Shown: positions 1 through 11,761, counted from the first letter of the stretch. The stretch: 64,000 nucleotides of DNA from Gautieria morchelliformis (GCA_015179125.1 WHVA01000446.1:1-64000), one strand, 5' to 3'. Notes: a model not told the origin generated them from the letters alone. Made by a program: numbers and translations.

Positions 1-74
1 CCCACTCGATTCGACTTTGAATCAAAGTCTGAATCTACATCTGCCTCATCATCAACCGCTCTTAATCTTTCACA
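1..74 (-). repeat. End of an LTR (same family as the solo LTR at 47638-48316)
   Basis: The reverse complement of this segment matches the first 74 or so bases of the 679-bp solo LTR at 47638, including the TGTGAA terminus, with a few substitutions. The window therefore opens inside a minus-oriented LTR, whose 5' terminus abuts repeat A at position 75. The rest of the element, and any target-site duplication, lies outside the window. Confidence 0.75.
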
Positions 75-952
75 GGCGCAATTTGCAAGGTGGGCAGGTC
101 TGATATAATAACGTCATGTGTAAAAGAATTAACACAAGGACGAAGCATCAGATACAGTGATCCGCTCTGGCGAGTAATTGAGCCTTGGGTTCTTGCCAGG
201 AACTGGTGATTATATCCGCGGAACGGTCTCGAAAATGCATATAGTCATGTAAGCGCACTGGGTAATCATTAACTCCAAGTGCGGTGTCAGCATAATGACA
301 CATGAAAATCAACTGCGACAAAGCTCACTGATGGGTATTGAGGTGAAGCAGATCCGCTGTTACTATAAAGAAGGGGACATGAGCAAGCGAGATGATATGA
401 GAAATCTCGGCTATCCAGCTCCATGCCCAGAGTTTGCATGTGTCTGTGATTCTAAAGCAACGTTGGATGATCTCTGCAGGCATACCAGCTCGTGTCAATG
501 TTGCTGGATGTAGCGAAACGGGAAATCTCTCATTTTGGCGGCATGTCCTGTAAGACGTAGGGAGAGGTCGTATGGAGAGACCATCGAATTTCAACATGGG
601 GCACAACGACATGGTAACCACGATATCGTGCATTCAATGTATCAGCTTGACAGTGATGGTAGCTCTAAGCTGTGCTCGGAAAAGCCCAGGGCGATCTGCA
701 ACGTGTTTGTTGTTTTATCTATGCTATTATTAGAATGAGGACAGTGCCACCTACTGAGAATAGGCGCTATTGGACGTCTGCCTGTTTTTGCAGTTCGATA
801 TTCAGATCAGAACAAATTGTAGCTGTCGTGATCAAATCATGTCAGCTCCCTTGGAACACCGGTAACTGGCTGGATCCAGAGCTAAATATAAGCAACATTA
901 TCCACATATACAGCACATCCCCATCGAATTTCAAACACCGGATGCTGATATT
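75..952 (+). repeat. Repeat A, copy 1
   Basis: This is a diverged direct copy of 54820-55550. Shared blocks include the segment starting GCGCAATTTGCAAGGTGGGC, the block ending in a GTTTGTTGTTTTATCT stretch, and the CCCCATCGAATTTC block near the right end. A short inverted copy lies at 11035-11170. Copy 1 is cut on its left by an LTR end and on its right by the small element at 953. No open frame longer than about 100 codons stands out, and the frames differ between copies, so I regard it as non-coding repeat rather than a gene. Confidence 0.65.
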
Positions 953-1808
953 TGTTGGAGTTTGTAATCCCGTTAGTTAAGCTAGTTACAGTTGCTTAGT
1001 AATACGCCGCCATTTTCGTCCCTACTGCGATCTTCTACAGGTTATGGGCCCCACCCGTTTGCTTTAGTTAAACGATTGGCCCCTCGGGATTGTAATACGT
1101 GCTCCCCCTGTTGTTTGTTGGGGTTGAGAGGGTATCTCCCGTTGCACCATAAAAGCCCTGTATCGACTACAGGCCGATTCAAATTCTTCGCCATGCCTGC
1201 CGGCGATTCATTATTCTTGAAACTCTCGGACTCAAACTACATTGACTGGAAGTATCAGATGGAGGTCTACCTGTCTACAAAGGACTTATGGGATGTTGTG
1301 GATGACACAGAGGAGAGGCCCACTGGATCTACGTCCTCGAAGACCGTTAAAGCAGAGGATATTTGGGAGAACCTTCACCGAGCCCGTGGTTTCGCAACAC
1401 GTCTGTCACTACGACGACGCTTCCTCTCGATGAGAAAGGATGACACGCAAACGATGCGCACCTGGATCACAATGTTACCTGTTTCCGGTGCGGAAAGCGA
1501 GGCCACATGCGCGGAGACTGCCCAGATAGGATACGCGATCACTCAGCCTCTAGCGATGATTCAACCACTTCGTCAGATGAGGAACAGAAGAGAAAAGAGA
1601 AGATGGACTGGAAGCAGAGGAAGAAAAAGGAAAAGGAGAAATTGGTAAAGGAAGTTACTCAGGCTGCTTTTGCGTGCTATGCTGCATCAGACAACTAACT
1701 CGTTACTCGATTAAGAGGGTATGTTGGAGTTTGTAATCTCGTTAGTTAAGCTAGTTACAGTTGCTTAGTAATACGCCGCCGTTTTCGTCCCTACTGCGAT
1801 CTTCTACA
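953..1808 (+). mobile_element. Small gag-only LTR element (TR-GAG / TRIM-like, Ty1/copia type)
   Basis: Two 87-bp direct repeats (953-1039 and 1722-1808) begin TGTTGG, end CTACA and differ at very few positions. They flank a roughly 680-bp interior. The bases just outside are ATATT on the left and ATAAT on the right, a probable 5-bp target duplication with one mismatch. The interior starts with GGTTATGGGCCCC, the same putative primer-binding site as in the copia element at 26.3 kb, and ends with a purine tract (AAGAGGGTA) before the second LTR. Only a gag-like frame is present; there is no protease, RT or integrase, so it would need another element for mobility. Confidence 0.75.
1193..1698 (+). 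pseudogene. Gag-like ORF with CCHC zinc knuckle (frame-shifted)
   Basis: The frame starts at the ATG in CGCCATGCC and encodes a short Ty1/copia gag-like N-terminus with a NYIDWKYQMEVYL segment, the typical 'wrap the target, place the tryptophan' start of UBN2/gag domains. After about 95 codons the reading frame shifts near 1480. The new frame gives CFRCGKRGHMRGDC, a CCHC nucleic-acid-binding knuckle, followed by a Lys/Glu-rich basic tail that ends at 1698. The middle of a normal gag (roughly 100 residues) is missing between the two parts. It could encode a packaging protein if the frames were joined; as it stands it is broken. Confidence 0.6.
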
Positions 1809-3550
1809 ATAATCTCGAGCGAAGAGAGGTTTCGTCGTGCGCGGATCAGGAACCCACCGTCAAACAAAGACAAACATGCACACCGACTCCGTAGTTACAA
1901 GCAGCATGACACGGACACAGACAGACACGGACAAACCCTGATGTCGTCATTGCATGGTACGCACATGTCGTGCCTCTACTCCCTCGTCTTTCAGAGCATT
2001 ACGACGCGTTTTACCTGTCCACTCCAAACCCCAGTTCACCTCCCCTCACATGAGTATGACATTAACGGCCTCCCCTCCCAGGCTTCTTTTCCCCCACCGT
2101 CCTCTCCAGCGCACGGACATGAACTTCTCATGATGTTTCCGGCGTGTCTGCAAGTGGTGGGGTGTGTGTGTATGTGCCGGGTGTAGAAAAGGGCGCAAGA
2201 GGAACGAGCGGAGTGTATGGTATTTCCCTTTGCATATAAACAGCCCGACCATCCTGGATGACGCGTTTACTCCCTTCTGCACCACGTCTTGCCATCCATC
2301 CATCCGCCAGCATGACCCAGACCCAGACACGAACAGCGACCCTGGAGACGCGGATGGTACGTCCACTTGCCTAGTCCCTCATCTCGCTTACCGAGCGCCA
2401 CTCGCTGCTCCCTAGACTCCACCCTGCCGCCCCTCGCGTCCTGCACCGGCCTCCCACCCCGCGGCGGGCTCTTCCCGCGCGACACGCACGCCCATCGCGA
2501 CACGGGGGCTTCCCCGCGGAGGACGCGCGCTGCCCGTGCGAGGCATGCGTGCGGGGCGAGCTCGACAAGAATAGACACCTGGGGCGTGAGCGTGGCTGCG
2601 GCGTGTCGTTAGGCGTGCGTTTTTTCGGCGACGGGGGCGGGGGCGAAGAATGGGGCTCACACGCACTCAAAGGCGGGCGCACGTGCGATGACAGCGAACC
2701 ACCCCCCCCCAGACGGCGGGAATACTTCAAGGCGGCGCCCACGCAGGAGTTCAGACCCGCGGCAGAACGCCAATTTCATGTCGGCGCGGAGTGCGAGCGC
2801 GCGATTGTCGCAGCGGGGTCCGGGGCCGAGCCTCCGCGAAGCGGCAGGGGGCTGAGGCTGGAGAGCGCCGCCGACGTCGAAGTATATTGGCGACGCTGTG
2901 TCTCTCGTCCCACCACCGCTGCCGCTACCGCACCCTTACGCCGGCCCCCCTCCCTGAGCCCCCCAAACCCCGCCGCCGCCACGCCGGCCAATGCACGCGC
3001 CGCGTCTTCGTGCACCTGCCCACCACGCCAGCCAGGAACGGGAACGGGAAAGGACCGCGCCCACCGCGTACCCAGCGCACATGCTCCTCGCCCCCGCCCC
3101 CGCGCCCTCCGCACCCGCACGCCTACCTGGGATCGCCGCACTCCCCGCCCCCGCCGGCATGCCCACCGTGACCCGCCACAGCACTTGAGCGCTAACGCAA
3201 ACACAAACGCAAGTCACACCACGCTCGCCTACGCTGCGGGCTGTTACCATCACGGGTCCTGGTGTGGGTGTGGGTCCCGGGGTGGGTCCTGGGGCCGGTG
3301 CGGGGGTGCCGAGTTTGGTGCCTGTGCAGTGGTATTAGGCGCCTTTACTAAGGCATGAGAGGCGTGTGATGCGTCGGCGTATGCGTATGAGGTATGAGGT
3401 ATGAGGTATGAGGCGCAGAGCAACTCGAAAGCATCAGGAGCGTTGTGTGCCGGGTACGTGCACCGGCCCGGGGGTCGTCGGTATTCGTTTCAGGTGGGGT
3501 GGGGAGGGAAGTGCCGCCGTCGCCGCTCGACTAGACTACGTATAGACTGG
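1809..3550 (+). repeat. Repeat B, copy 1 (GC-rich dispersed repeat)
   Basis: The segment from about 1850 (AGGAACCCACCGTCAAACAAAG) to about 3550 recurs, inverted, at 10990-9717. It recurs in pieces at 55560-56120 (direct), 58740-57970 (inverted) and 52380-51480 (inverted). The left third carries the AACAAAGACAAACATRCACACCGAC block and a CATCCATC stretch; the right two thirds (2350-3350) are strongly GC-rich and low-complexity. Many open frames appear on both strands because of base composition, and none is conserved between copies, so I call no gene. It may represent an old GC-rich promoter/5' region that was duplicated. Confidence 0.6.
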
Positions 3551-3552
3551 AG

Positions 3553-4832
3553 TGAGGGTGAGTGATTATACCCATATATTGCTCTGGCAGAAGGATCAAC
3601 ACATTGTATTCTCTAGGCCTTCTGCTTGCTCGCACCTATGCTATTTCCTCTCAGAATAAAAGAGTTTTGTGTGTCCTTGAGCTGCTTCTTCTTGGTACTA
3701 TTATCATTGTAGTGGTATGTCCCTGTGCAGACTTTGTATTAATAGCATATATTCATTTCACTGCATATAGTATGGGTCTGTTTTGGACAACTGCAAACCC
3801 ACTAGTTCACAATTCAATATAATAACCTTGTCAGTACTGACTAGGACTTTCTGCCTAGATTAACACTAACAAATTCATTAGGTGTAAGATCTAGGGGTCT
3901 GTATTTGCCTGATTTGTCTCTGAATACCTTTGACAGTGGGCATGATCGATAGTGTTACTGTAATCCTTTTTGACACTGGAGTTGTCATAGTAACCATTCT
4001 GAGCTCAATTCAAACCCTGAGGGCTTGGTGCAAAGGTGATATTGTGGATAAGAAATCTCTCCTTAGTCTAATGATTCACCAAGGTGAGCATACAACATAT
4101 TCTTTATATATATGAACATATCATTAATCTACAGGTAAGGCTTTGTCAGATATGGGTATGGAACATATTCCTATGATATTGCATATGTTGATTCATATTT
4201 GGATTTGTGGTTACACTTACTTTGGCTAATACTATCACAAAAAATGTATGCTTACTTATAAACCTATCCTATTGACATTTGCAAGCTTACCCAGTCTTAT
4301 TTTACATTCCAGGTATTGACGGTATGTAATACATTGATCATGATAAAAGAATGGCTAACTTCAGCTGCTCTGTGGCATAAAGCCAAGCCTTCAACACTTA
4401 GGCTACCTTCAGAACAGGTATCTTCTCACCAATTTAAGAAGAAAGACATGATTTTACTAACAGGGCATAACCAGCTTATCAGTAATTATCATCTGCCGGT
4501 TCCTTCTAACTCTCAAAGAGAGACACAGTCAACTTAACAGCCCCTCATTACCCTCTCTTTCATTCTCCAGCTTTCATGCAGCCAGACAAAGTGTTCACAA
4601 TGCTATAGTGGCTGAGTTTGGGAACCCTCACTTGAGCTGGGAGGAGTTTAATGCTGAGAATTTGGAGGACAATGCGGCTGATCAGCAAGGCCAGGAGTCA
4701 CCTGAAGAGGCTGGCTCAGCTGGGATAGAGTTGGATGAGTTTCCTTGCATGACTGGATGTCCTGGAGATGTAGAAATGGCCAGGCAGATTGCCTCTGGTG
4801 AGCAGTTAGCCTCTCCTTCAGACACTGGTTAA
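3553..4832 (+). pseudogene. DUF6533 membrane-protein gene, copy 1, lacking its first exons
   Basis: Similarity to the complete copies at 11862-13639 and 54662-52866 starts exactly at the GTGAGTGATTATAC donor of an internal intron. The exons upstream, which encode the DUF6533 signature and the first membrane segments, are replaced by repeat B. Retained exons encode LLLARTYAISSQNKRVLCV plus a hydrophobic helix (about 3620-3714), VTVILFDTGVVIVTILSSIQ with LLSLMIHQG (about 3946-4083), a short exon near 4315-4420, and a C-terminal cytosolic tail. That tail holds HNAIVAEFGNPHLS and GIELDEFPCMTGCPGDVEM and ends at TAA 4832. Without the first exons it cannot make the normal seven-helix-like product. 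Confidence 0.7.
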
Positions 4833-5300
4833 TGGTTCAGTAGGATCTGGAAGAATGGCAGAGGCTTAATGACAGCATCCAAGTTAAAGCATCATAGCCA
4901 TGATTCCAATACAAACCCACTAGCCAAGTAACATGCAGCAACTTATGTGGCTATCTGCTCACTGTGGCCAATCCATACCATGAAAAATGTGGAGATACAT
5001 ATATATTCTGTGTCATTTTAAATTTGACTTTCTTCAAAATTTATTCAAATTGTGGTGGCCTTTGGGGCCTTGCATGTTTGTGAGTGGTTTAGGGAGAATG
5101 GCGGGCATCTGGCAAGGCCCCCACCTTCCAAAAAGAGAGTGCAAAGACAGTCCATGGAATGACAAGTACACTAAGTGGAAGTCAAAGGAATACATGTACT
5201 CTAGAGAAAATCCAGGGCAGGATCAGGGGGATGGCAGCTCATGGCAATAAAAAACCCAGTGGGAATGCCATGAACCCATGACCCCCTTGAACAACCTGTC
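4833..5300 (+). other. 3' flank shared by the DUF6533 copies
   Basis: The roughly 450 bases after the stop codon resemble the regions following the other DUF6533 copies (13640-13920 plus; 52866-52640 minus; 62640-62396 minus), including the GATCTGGAAGAATGGCAGAGG and ATGCTGTCATTA-type blocks. This is the 3' untranslated/downstream part of the duplicated unit. I see no separate gene. Confidence 0.5.
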
Positions 5301-7406
5301 AGATGCAAGTACGCAAGACCCTATTGTGATGCTCATGAGTATCAGAAATGTTTGGCCTGGATGGAGTCCGACATCACATTAAATTGAGAGCGTGATGCAC
5401 CCGATCATGATGGACACTTATATTCCTGTCGCACACATAGCATACCGTATATTTATACTCCATGCAAGCGCCATACAGTCTGGACGCGCACGAGTATACA
5501 CAGATGTGTCAAAAGCTCCTAAACTCACCACACTTCACTCTAAATTTTGAGTGACCGATAAGTATCCTTTTATGGTCATATTATTACTTGCTGGGGATGA
5601 GCCGAATCGGGATGTGGATATATTCAATCACCGATAACGCTGAACACTGATGAGTTCGAGCATGGAAAATAGATTAATTGTGATGGAATAAAAGAGAGGG
5701 CCGGACATTTCTACTTCTGAATACGCCACAACAGCTTTGAGACAGAAAGACCTAGAATATTGGTTCTTGTGGGATGTTCTACAGATATTGCAAACAAGAT
5801 AGATTACCTGAACCTCCAAGAAATCGCCGCCCATATGACTTATTCCATCATTGTCACGTCACCCGTTTGCGGCCGCGAGATAAGACTGTGGATTGATAGG
5901 AAATGACGTCGACTATGATTTGCACCACCACATATGCCCCACTCACGTCTCTCTCTGTCGGAAATTTGAGGCATGCCAGCGCAACTGCCACCCAAAACCC
6001 GGGAGCAACACCCAGATGTCGCTGTCGCTCAATCCCCTTGTTGATATCAAGCAAGCCTGTAGTAAGCACGGAGAACATTGGCCTGTGGTCTGTGAAGGTT
6101 AAGAGTGGCATGGCCACATTTCCCACTTGGGCAGAGGAGGGCGCGAGCGTAAATTATGCCATCGATCGAATAGGCAGTGACGGTGTGATGCAAGCTAACA
6201 CGCGAGAACAGAAAGAGAATGGGGCTGGAGACAAGGTAGCCGGAGGAAGAAATAAACAAATACACACATACCTCGAGTCACAGTTACTCTCCAACCCTAT
6301 CCCCTGTCCCCAAATATGGTGTCGTGCCCTCTGCACACCCGCAAACTAATCGGGTTCCCCCCTGCATCCCAGTCCGAGGAGGGGGCTCGGATGGTGAGCA
6401 GATGTGCATACCTGTAGCTCCCACATTGTTACAGTAAATGCCAGTGTGCCGTGGGACGAGCTTTGGTGTAGTGGTGTGTGTGTAGTATCTGTAAGAAGGG
6501 CCTGTCTGCGGTATTAGGCAGGGCATAGGAGAAAGTTTCAAGCCTGGCAAGCGCTATGGTCAATATCGATTGCATGGCTGTGTTTGGAGTATGCACCAGG
6601 TATGTGATGATGGTGGTGGGACCAAGCAGGAGTAACATGGTGCCTGGACATGCACTTTAGAATGTGCATTGCAGAGCAAACCATTTTTGTCACAGCCACG
6701 CCGGTCCCTGACCAGACTCTGAAATGGATGCTGATTTATGAAAGGAAGACACTTGATGCATGTAATTGGGGATGTAATCATGCCCACAGCCAGTGATGAT
6801 GCTTGGGAACTAGCGTTCGTAGTGTCTAGATCCCGGATCCTGATGGGCAGGGGCGAGGACGGCTGCAACAACGCGAAAAACATTCCATGAGTCGAGTGAG
6901 GGGCTGTAAGTACAGGCTACAGCCACAGGCCACCCATCGGGTGACGATCACGTCAAGTGCGGCCGTATCACAACTCGAAGATTGAAGATAGACCGTGACA
7001 GTGGCCTCGAATCGACACACCGCGGTCATACAGACTTTACTTTGGCACGACATTTGCGGATAATTATGAGCCTCGAGACCGTATGATGCTACGAGTCGGC
7101 GTGTGGGTATCTTGAAGACAGATAGCCAGACAAGCGGCGAGCCTAGGAGGTTTTGGCACATCCGCGTATATTTGTGCGCACCCAGACTGTACGGCACTCG
7201 TGTGGAGTATATATATCGGTAGCGGCGCATTGGCGCCAGTCCCCGACTCCATTGTGGGGTAGGGATCATGCTGTCAATATTATTTTTTCAGATGATGTAT
7301 TCTCTCGTAAGTTACCGTTTATATACATGTCGATATTACAGATTCAGACAACGTAATTTTTTCGTAAGGATCATTTGCCTTTTTATACAGATATATTTGA
7401 ACACTG
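5301..7406. other. No recognisable gene
   Basis: All frames here are short (under 150 codons) and resemble nothing I know. A TATATATA box at about 7208 and several small-intron-like GTAAGT/TACAG pairs near 7300-7350 suggest part of a gene or its promoter, but no coherent reading frame could be assembled. Confidence 0.4.
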
Positions 7407-8478
7407 TTAACTTGTTTCAGAAATGCAGTGTGATCTCTCTGGCAGAGGAGCGATCTTGTCTGCAGTTTCCATAAGAGGACACTTTTGTTTTCCAGTGGCC
7501 TTGCTTCCCCGAGGTCCGGGCGTGGGAGTCTGGGGAGCGAGCGAAGATTCCAGGGACGAACTAGTGGGATCAGTCGGGGTGGCTGGCGAGGTTGGAATGG
7601 TCGTCATGGCCTTCATGCCGTCTTGTATAGTGGGCAGCACTTGCATGCGTTTCAGCATGAGTTGGTAAGCTCTGGATCCATTCGGATTCTTTTCGTCCAG
7701 TTTGATATGCCACCTGTATATACGCGTGTAAGTTAGAATGTTCCCAAGTGAGATTTGAAGGCGTACATCCGCAGGGTGGTTAGCACATCAACTAGCATAC
7801 CCTCAGTCAGCGCTGAATTGTACTGGGGGGGGTAATCGTTGCACCCTGTGAGTCGTGGACCGGGGGAATAATCACAGGTATGGAGCCGGCAACGTTCTTT
7901 ACGGACGAGAAATGTGCCTGTGGGTCCGGAATGTCAGCTAGAGTAAGTGACTCTAAGAGATAGGTTATTGTAAGTCCCACAGGTAAGAAAGCGCCACGGA
8001 AAGAAAATGGCGTTACTTTTCTTTGGCGTGGTGGGCCCATCGTTTCTAGCGACGTCAATTCCACCAGAAGTTTCAGGTAGGTTGTAATTGTCTGGCGCAT
8101 CCGCAGATGCTGGAGGGATGCTAATGAGCGGCCGGAAAGCAGTAAGGACAAGACGCACTTTCAAGAACACTCCTGGTTATCTTGATGGGTGAGCCCGCAC
8201 TGGAAAATGGGATGTCGTCGAAAAGATACTCCGAGTTCACCAATACAAGGAAGGAGCCGTTTTCTTGTCTACGCGTGAACACATGTACTCTGGGTTCTTC
8301 TTCATCGCTCAATCCTGATAGACGTTTAGGATATGCTGTAACAAAATGCCGAGTACGTACCGGTATTCAGGACATCGTCTCTCTCTTGTTGAATAAGGTG
8401 CAGTATATTCTCAACGTACTTTGCCTTGCATTGCAAGTGTGAAGGCCCTTCGAGTTCCAACTTGAGCGCCCACACCAT
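7407..8478 (-). CDS. Unidentified multi-exon protein gene
   Basis: I chose ATG 8478, inside ATCAAAATGG. Exon 1 (8478-8361) encodes a protein beginning MVWALKLELEGPSHLQ. A 46-nt intron (8360-8315, GTACGT to TATCAG) leads in phase into LSDEEEPRVHVFTRRQENG. A further short intron (donor GTGCGT, acceptor CATTAG) leads in phase to a leucine-rich helical stretch containing YLKLLVELTSLETM. The last intron (7766-7714, GTACGC to TATACAG) joins TLRM to WHIKLDEKNPNGSRAYQLML. The C-terminal 60 residues are Pro/Ser/Thr-rich and end at a TAA at about 7407. Introns between about 8030 and 7850 are less certain. Several phase-consistent short introns argue for a real gene. I do not recognise the family and assign no function. 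It lies about 130 bp downstream of the OXA1-like gene on the same strand. Confidence 0.55.
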
Positions 8479-8611
8479 TTTGATTTTTCAAAGTCCCCTC
8501 AACTCAAACTACAGAGGAAACGTGAACAGGGTGAGTAAAAGCATAAAATAAATCATTTCTATGGAGGTGTACCTTGCTCATTTCGCCATCTTTATTCCCG
8601 TACAAGGTGAG

Positions 8612-9716
8612 TTAGGAATCCCGGGTGCTTCGTATAATACGTGCAGGAAAGCACAGGAGTAAGTGTTTGTTTCCAGAGGCCAAACTTGGAAACCAGCCGA
8701 CCCCTTCGGAATTGAGCTGTGCCAGCGGAAAGTTGCAAAGTTTTTTGATAGCAAGGAACATGACTATGGATGAAGCCACCTGCAGCAAAGGTCTGTCCGC
8801 CACGGCGCCAAGCCCTGCGCCAGTTTCTCTCTGCAATTTCCGAACCTTGAGGACGGCAACCTGCGCACGCGTGTTGTCACCTTCCAGCCTGGCCTCCTTT
8901 ACCTCTGCTATGAGTGCATTCATCTGAGGGCGGACAGGAGCCATGGCTGCCGTGGTTCGGACTTGTTTAATCGCAAAATGAACAAGGGCGAGCCGAATCA
9001 GCGTTGTAGTCGATACAATGGTACCCCACCAAGGGAGCCCAGTTGTCACCTGAATAAATTTGAGGGCCGCCTGGACTGCTCCTACGGGTGTCATATTAGA
9101 AAACCCAAGTTCGCCGAGATCACCTAGTTGCAAAGGCGGGGCCGGGAGAGATATCGAGGTGACGTCCATTATTGGCCATACAGGGGGTTTCGTCAGCACG
9201 GAATGCAGCTGTGCTGGAGCTTTCGGAGATTTGAGAAGTCTCCGATTGGTATTTGTGCAGGGCATCCTGGCCGGCCTGTGCGACTGGCGTGAGTGTAGAA
9301 CCGCTGGCGACGATTGGAGGACCACCAATAATTTCTGGTAGAGGACACAAAACCATTTGGCGAACCTGTAATACATTGTGATGGTTCTGAGATGAACGGA
9401 GATAGTCGGAAGACGAAAGGACCGGTACGGCACTTGTACTTGCCAAGAGAAACGTCCACAGCCTCCGAGTCCGGGGTTGCTGTGCTTGTCCAAGGACGGC
9501 TGGGTGACGGAAGAAGTAATAAGGAGCCAGAGCAATCGATCGGCAACAATATCGACACACCGAATGGCACCCAGTTTCAGCAGAGCTGCCTTTTGAAGGC
9601 CTTTGCACAACGACATGCAGCGGGGTCAGCTCCTCCAGCGCCTTTCCAAGCACGAGTGCTTGGGGCATGCGTGGCCGCTGTAGGCGACGTAAGCCGGTCA
9701 CGACTGTAGGCCAATG
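8612..9716 (-). CDS. OXA1/YidC-family mitochondrial membrane insertase-like, C-terminally truncated
   Basis: The frame contains a clear OXA1 core between about 9130 and 8680: LPAPPLQLGDLGELGF, then TTGLPWWGTIVSTTTLIRLA (first conserved helix of the insertase fold), a charged stretch MAPVRPQMNALIAEVKEARL, then a second helix and NFPLAQLNSEGVGWF. In the known family these form the hydrophilic-groove insertase that puts mitochondrially encoded proteins into the inner membrane. After GWF the usual final two or three helices cannot be found before the next gene, so the C-terminal third seems missing. The N-terminal, presumably presequence, part is open in more than one frame (9740-9120 and 9616-8612), and the true start or intron there is unsettled. 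Likely a partial duplicate rather than the cell's working OXA1. Confidence 0.65.
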
Positions 9717-10990
9717 GTGGAGGTAGCACACCCATCCCATCGAAGGTGTGTCCGGTCTGGGAAGGGTATGGGCAAGGCCCGGGGTAGGGGTAGGGGTGCG
9801 GTGGCGGTGGTGGGCGCGGGTGGGGGTAAAGGGGGGCTTGCGGGTGTAGAGTTAGAGGGGGGGGCGTGTGCAGCGCTGCGGGTGCGGAGGTGGGGCTGTT
9901 GGGGGCGGCGGCGCCGCGGCGTCTGTCTGCGGGGTGTCCCTGCCGTGCCAATCGCGGACACGCGCTCCCCGGCAACATGACCGCTGAAATCTCGCCCGGG
10001 CGCCGTCTTGAAGAACTCCCGCCGTCTGGGGGTATCGGTGGGATTGTGCGCGCGCCCGCATTTGAGCACCCCCGCGCCCCGGAAAAACGCGCGCTCCTGC
10101 ACGCCGAATCATGCCGACGTCCCGCGCCGCACGCCGCGCGCGATCTGCCTATTCTTCTCGACCTCGACTCGGGGACACACCTGGCATGGACAGAGCGCGT
10201 CCTGCGCGGGGAAGCTCCCCGCTTCGCGGTGGGCGTGTGGGTTGTGCGAGAGGGAGTCGCCGCTCGAGGGAAGAGAGTTGTGAGCTCATGGCCCGTGGGC
10301 GGGGGCGGGAAGGGCCCACCGCGGGGTGGGCGGGTGGTGCGGGACGTGAGGGGCGGGCGGGTGGAGTCTGGGCTAGTGCCCGTGTCTGGGTCATGCTGGC
10401 GGACGGATGGATGACGAGACGTGGTGGAGAAGGCAGCAAACGCGTCAATGCAGGATGGACAACCTGTTTATATGCAAAGGGAAATACCGTCGCTCGCTCC
10501 TCTTGCAGGGCTTATCTACACCCGGCACATACACCCCCCCACACACACCACCATCCCCTCCACTGGCAGAAACACCGGAAACATCATTATAAGTTCATGT
10601 TCGTGGGAGGGAGAGAGCGAGGGAGAATGAAGCATGAGAGGAAAGGTGGTTGTTATGTGAGGGGAGGTGAACTGATGTTTGGAGTAGACGGGGAAAACGC
10701 GTGGTAATGCAGGCGAGTGGATGGTGTGGGAAGAAAGGACGGTATGACATGGGCGTACCATGCAAAGACGACGCCAGGTGTCAGGGTTCGTGTCCGTGCT
10801 GTCGAGCCAGGCGCCAGTATGCTGTTTGTCTTTGTTTGGTGGGTGCGGTGAACCTCTCTTCGCTCAGAATCACCAGTGTCCTGTCGATCACGCAATGCAA
10901 GGAACCATTACGAAATTCAATGGAAATGTACTGTGTAAACACGTTGTTTACGTCTCACATTGAATCAAAAATTTCCAATCTAATTATCGG
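9717..10990 (-). repeat. Repeat B, copy 2 (inverted)
   Basis: Read on the minus strand this matches 1850-3550: the TTGTCTTTGTTTGG block at about 10830, the GTGTCTGGGTCATGCTGGCGG block at about 10383, and the GC-rich portion to about 9717. It sits immediately upstream of the OXA1-like gene, so its GC-rich end may have supplied that gene's 5' region. No conserved frame is seen. Confidence 0.6.
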
Positions 10991-11034
10991 ATGACTGCGA
11001 AGTATCCACAAGTCCAATATATTCTCGCTGTCGT

Positions 11035-11170
11035 CATTCTAATAATATGATGATAAGTTGAGAAACTGCGACCGCGTCGCGCCGATCCGCTTGGCAGTCG
11101 CGGGCCACCGGGAACGGCTCTACATCACCACACAGCTGATACACCGAATGCACCATGTCACGGAGACAGT
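11035..11170 (-). repeat. Repeat A fragment (inverted)
   Basis: The reverse complement of 11035-11170 matches 55364-55490, including the GGTGATGTAGAGC and GGGCCACC blocks, with moderate divergence. Its position between repeat B and the DUF6533 gene mirrors the arrangement around 54.7-55.6 kb. Confidence 0.55.
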
Positions 11171-11761
11171 GTCGTTGTGCCCCATGTCTTAACCCAATAG
11201 TCTTCATCCTCGGCCGACCTCTTCCACTACATCCAGCACGCCGAATGAGGAGCTTTCTCGCGTCGCCATATCCAGAAGTACTGCCACGATGAGATGACGC
11301 CTCTACTGAGACTATCTAGCCTCGCCACAAAATCAAAGCCTCGTGCACACTCAGGGACTTGAACTTACAGTTTTAGGTCAGAATCCCTTCTGCTTCCTCA
11401 TGTTCATCTTTTCCCATCCTCATATATCTGACAGTGGAAGGATGGCCCTTCGTCACATGAGGTGAGCTTGTCGCAGTTTGCTTTCATTGAGAGTTTGCTG
11501 ACGCTCCTTCTGAATGTCAAAGAGGACCGCTTACATGCCACTCGACTTCAAACTGCTTTAACCGAAAACCTTTCTGAATCACTTCCAGCCCATGCGAGCC
11601 CGAAGTAATAAACGATCTCCCGAGAAGATTCAGGGGGCTAACCATTTCTGACGCTTCTACGCTGCCTTAGCTGAATTGATTCGATGCGTGATTATCTTCC
11701 ATCAGCCATGTCCTCTTGGCAAACTTTGTGCAACGCTCACTGATATAGAGTGAATATCTGT
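11171..11761 (+). other. Unassigned spacer with a possible Ty1/copia RT scrap
   Basis: One short open stretch at about 11459-11612 reads HEVSLSQFAFIESLLTLL followed by NVKEDRLHATRLQ. This loosely resembles the post-YVDD region of copia RT (the 'ISLSQ..YI..LL' motif). It is only about 50 codons and ends in tandem stops, so the assignment is weak. Nothing else is recognisable upstream of the DUF6533 gene. Confidence 0.25.

Noticed and set aside
2046..3358. Several 80-270-codon frames on both strands in the GC-rich part of repeat B
   Set aside because: Frames are not conserved in the copies at 9.7-10.4 kb and 58 kb; high GC content lowers stop frequency, so length is no evidence.
1..5300. Telomere repeats at the window edge
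   Set aside because: No TTAGGG-type tandem array is present at either end; subtelomeric character is inferred only from the repeat mosaic.
11459..11612. Confident call of a copia RT fragment
   Set aside because: Similarity rests on one short SLSQxxxIExLL-like stretch; kept only as a low-confidence note.
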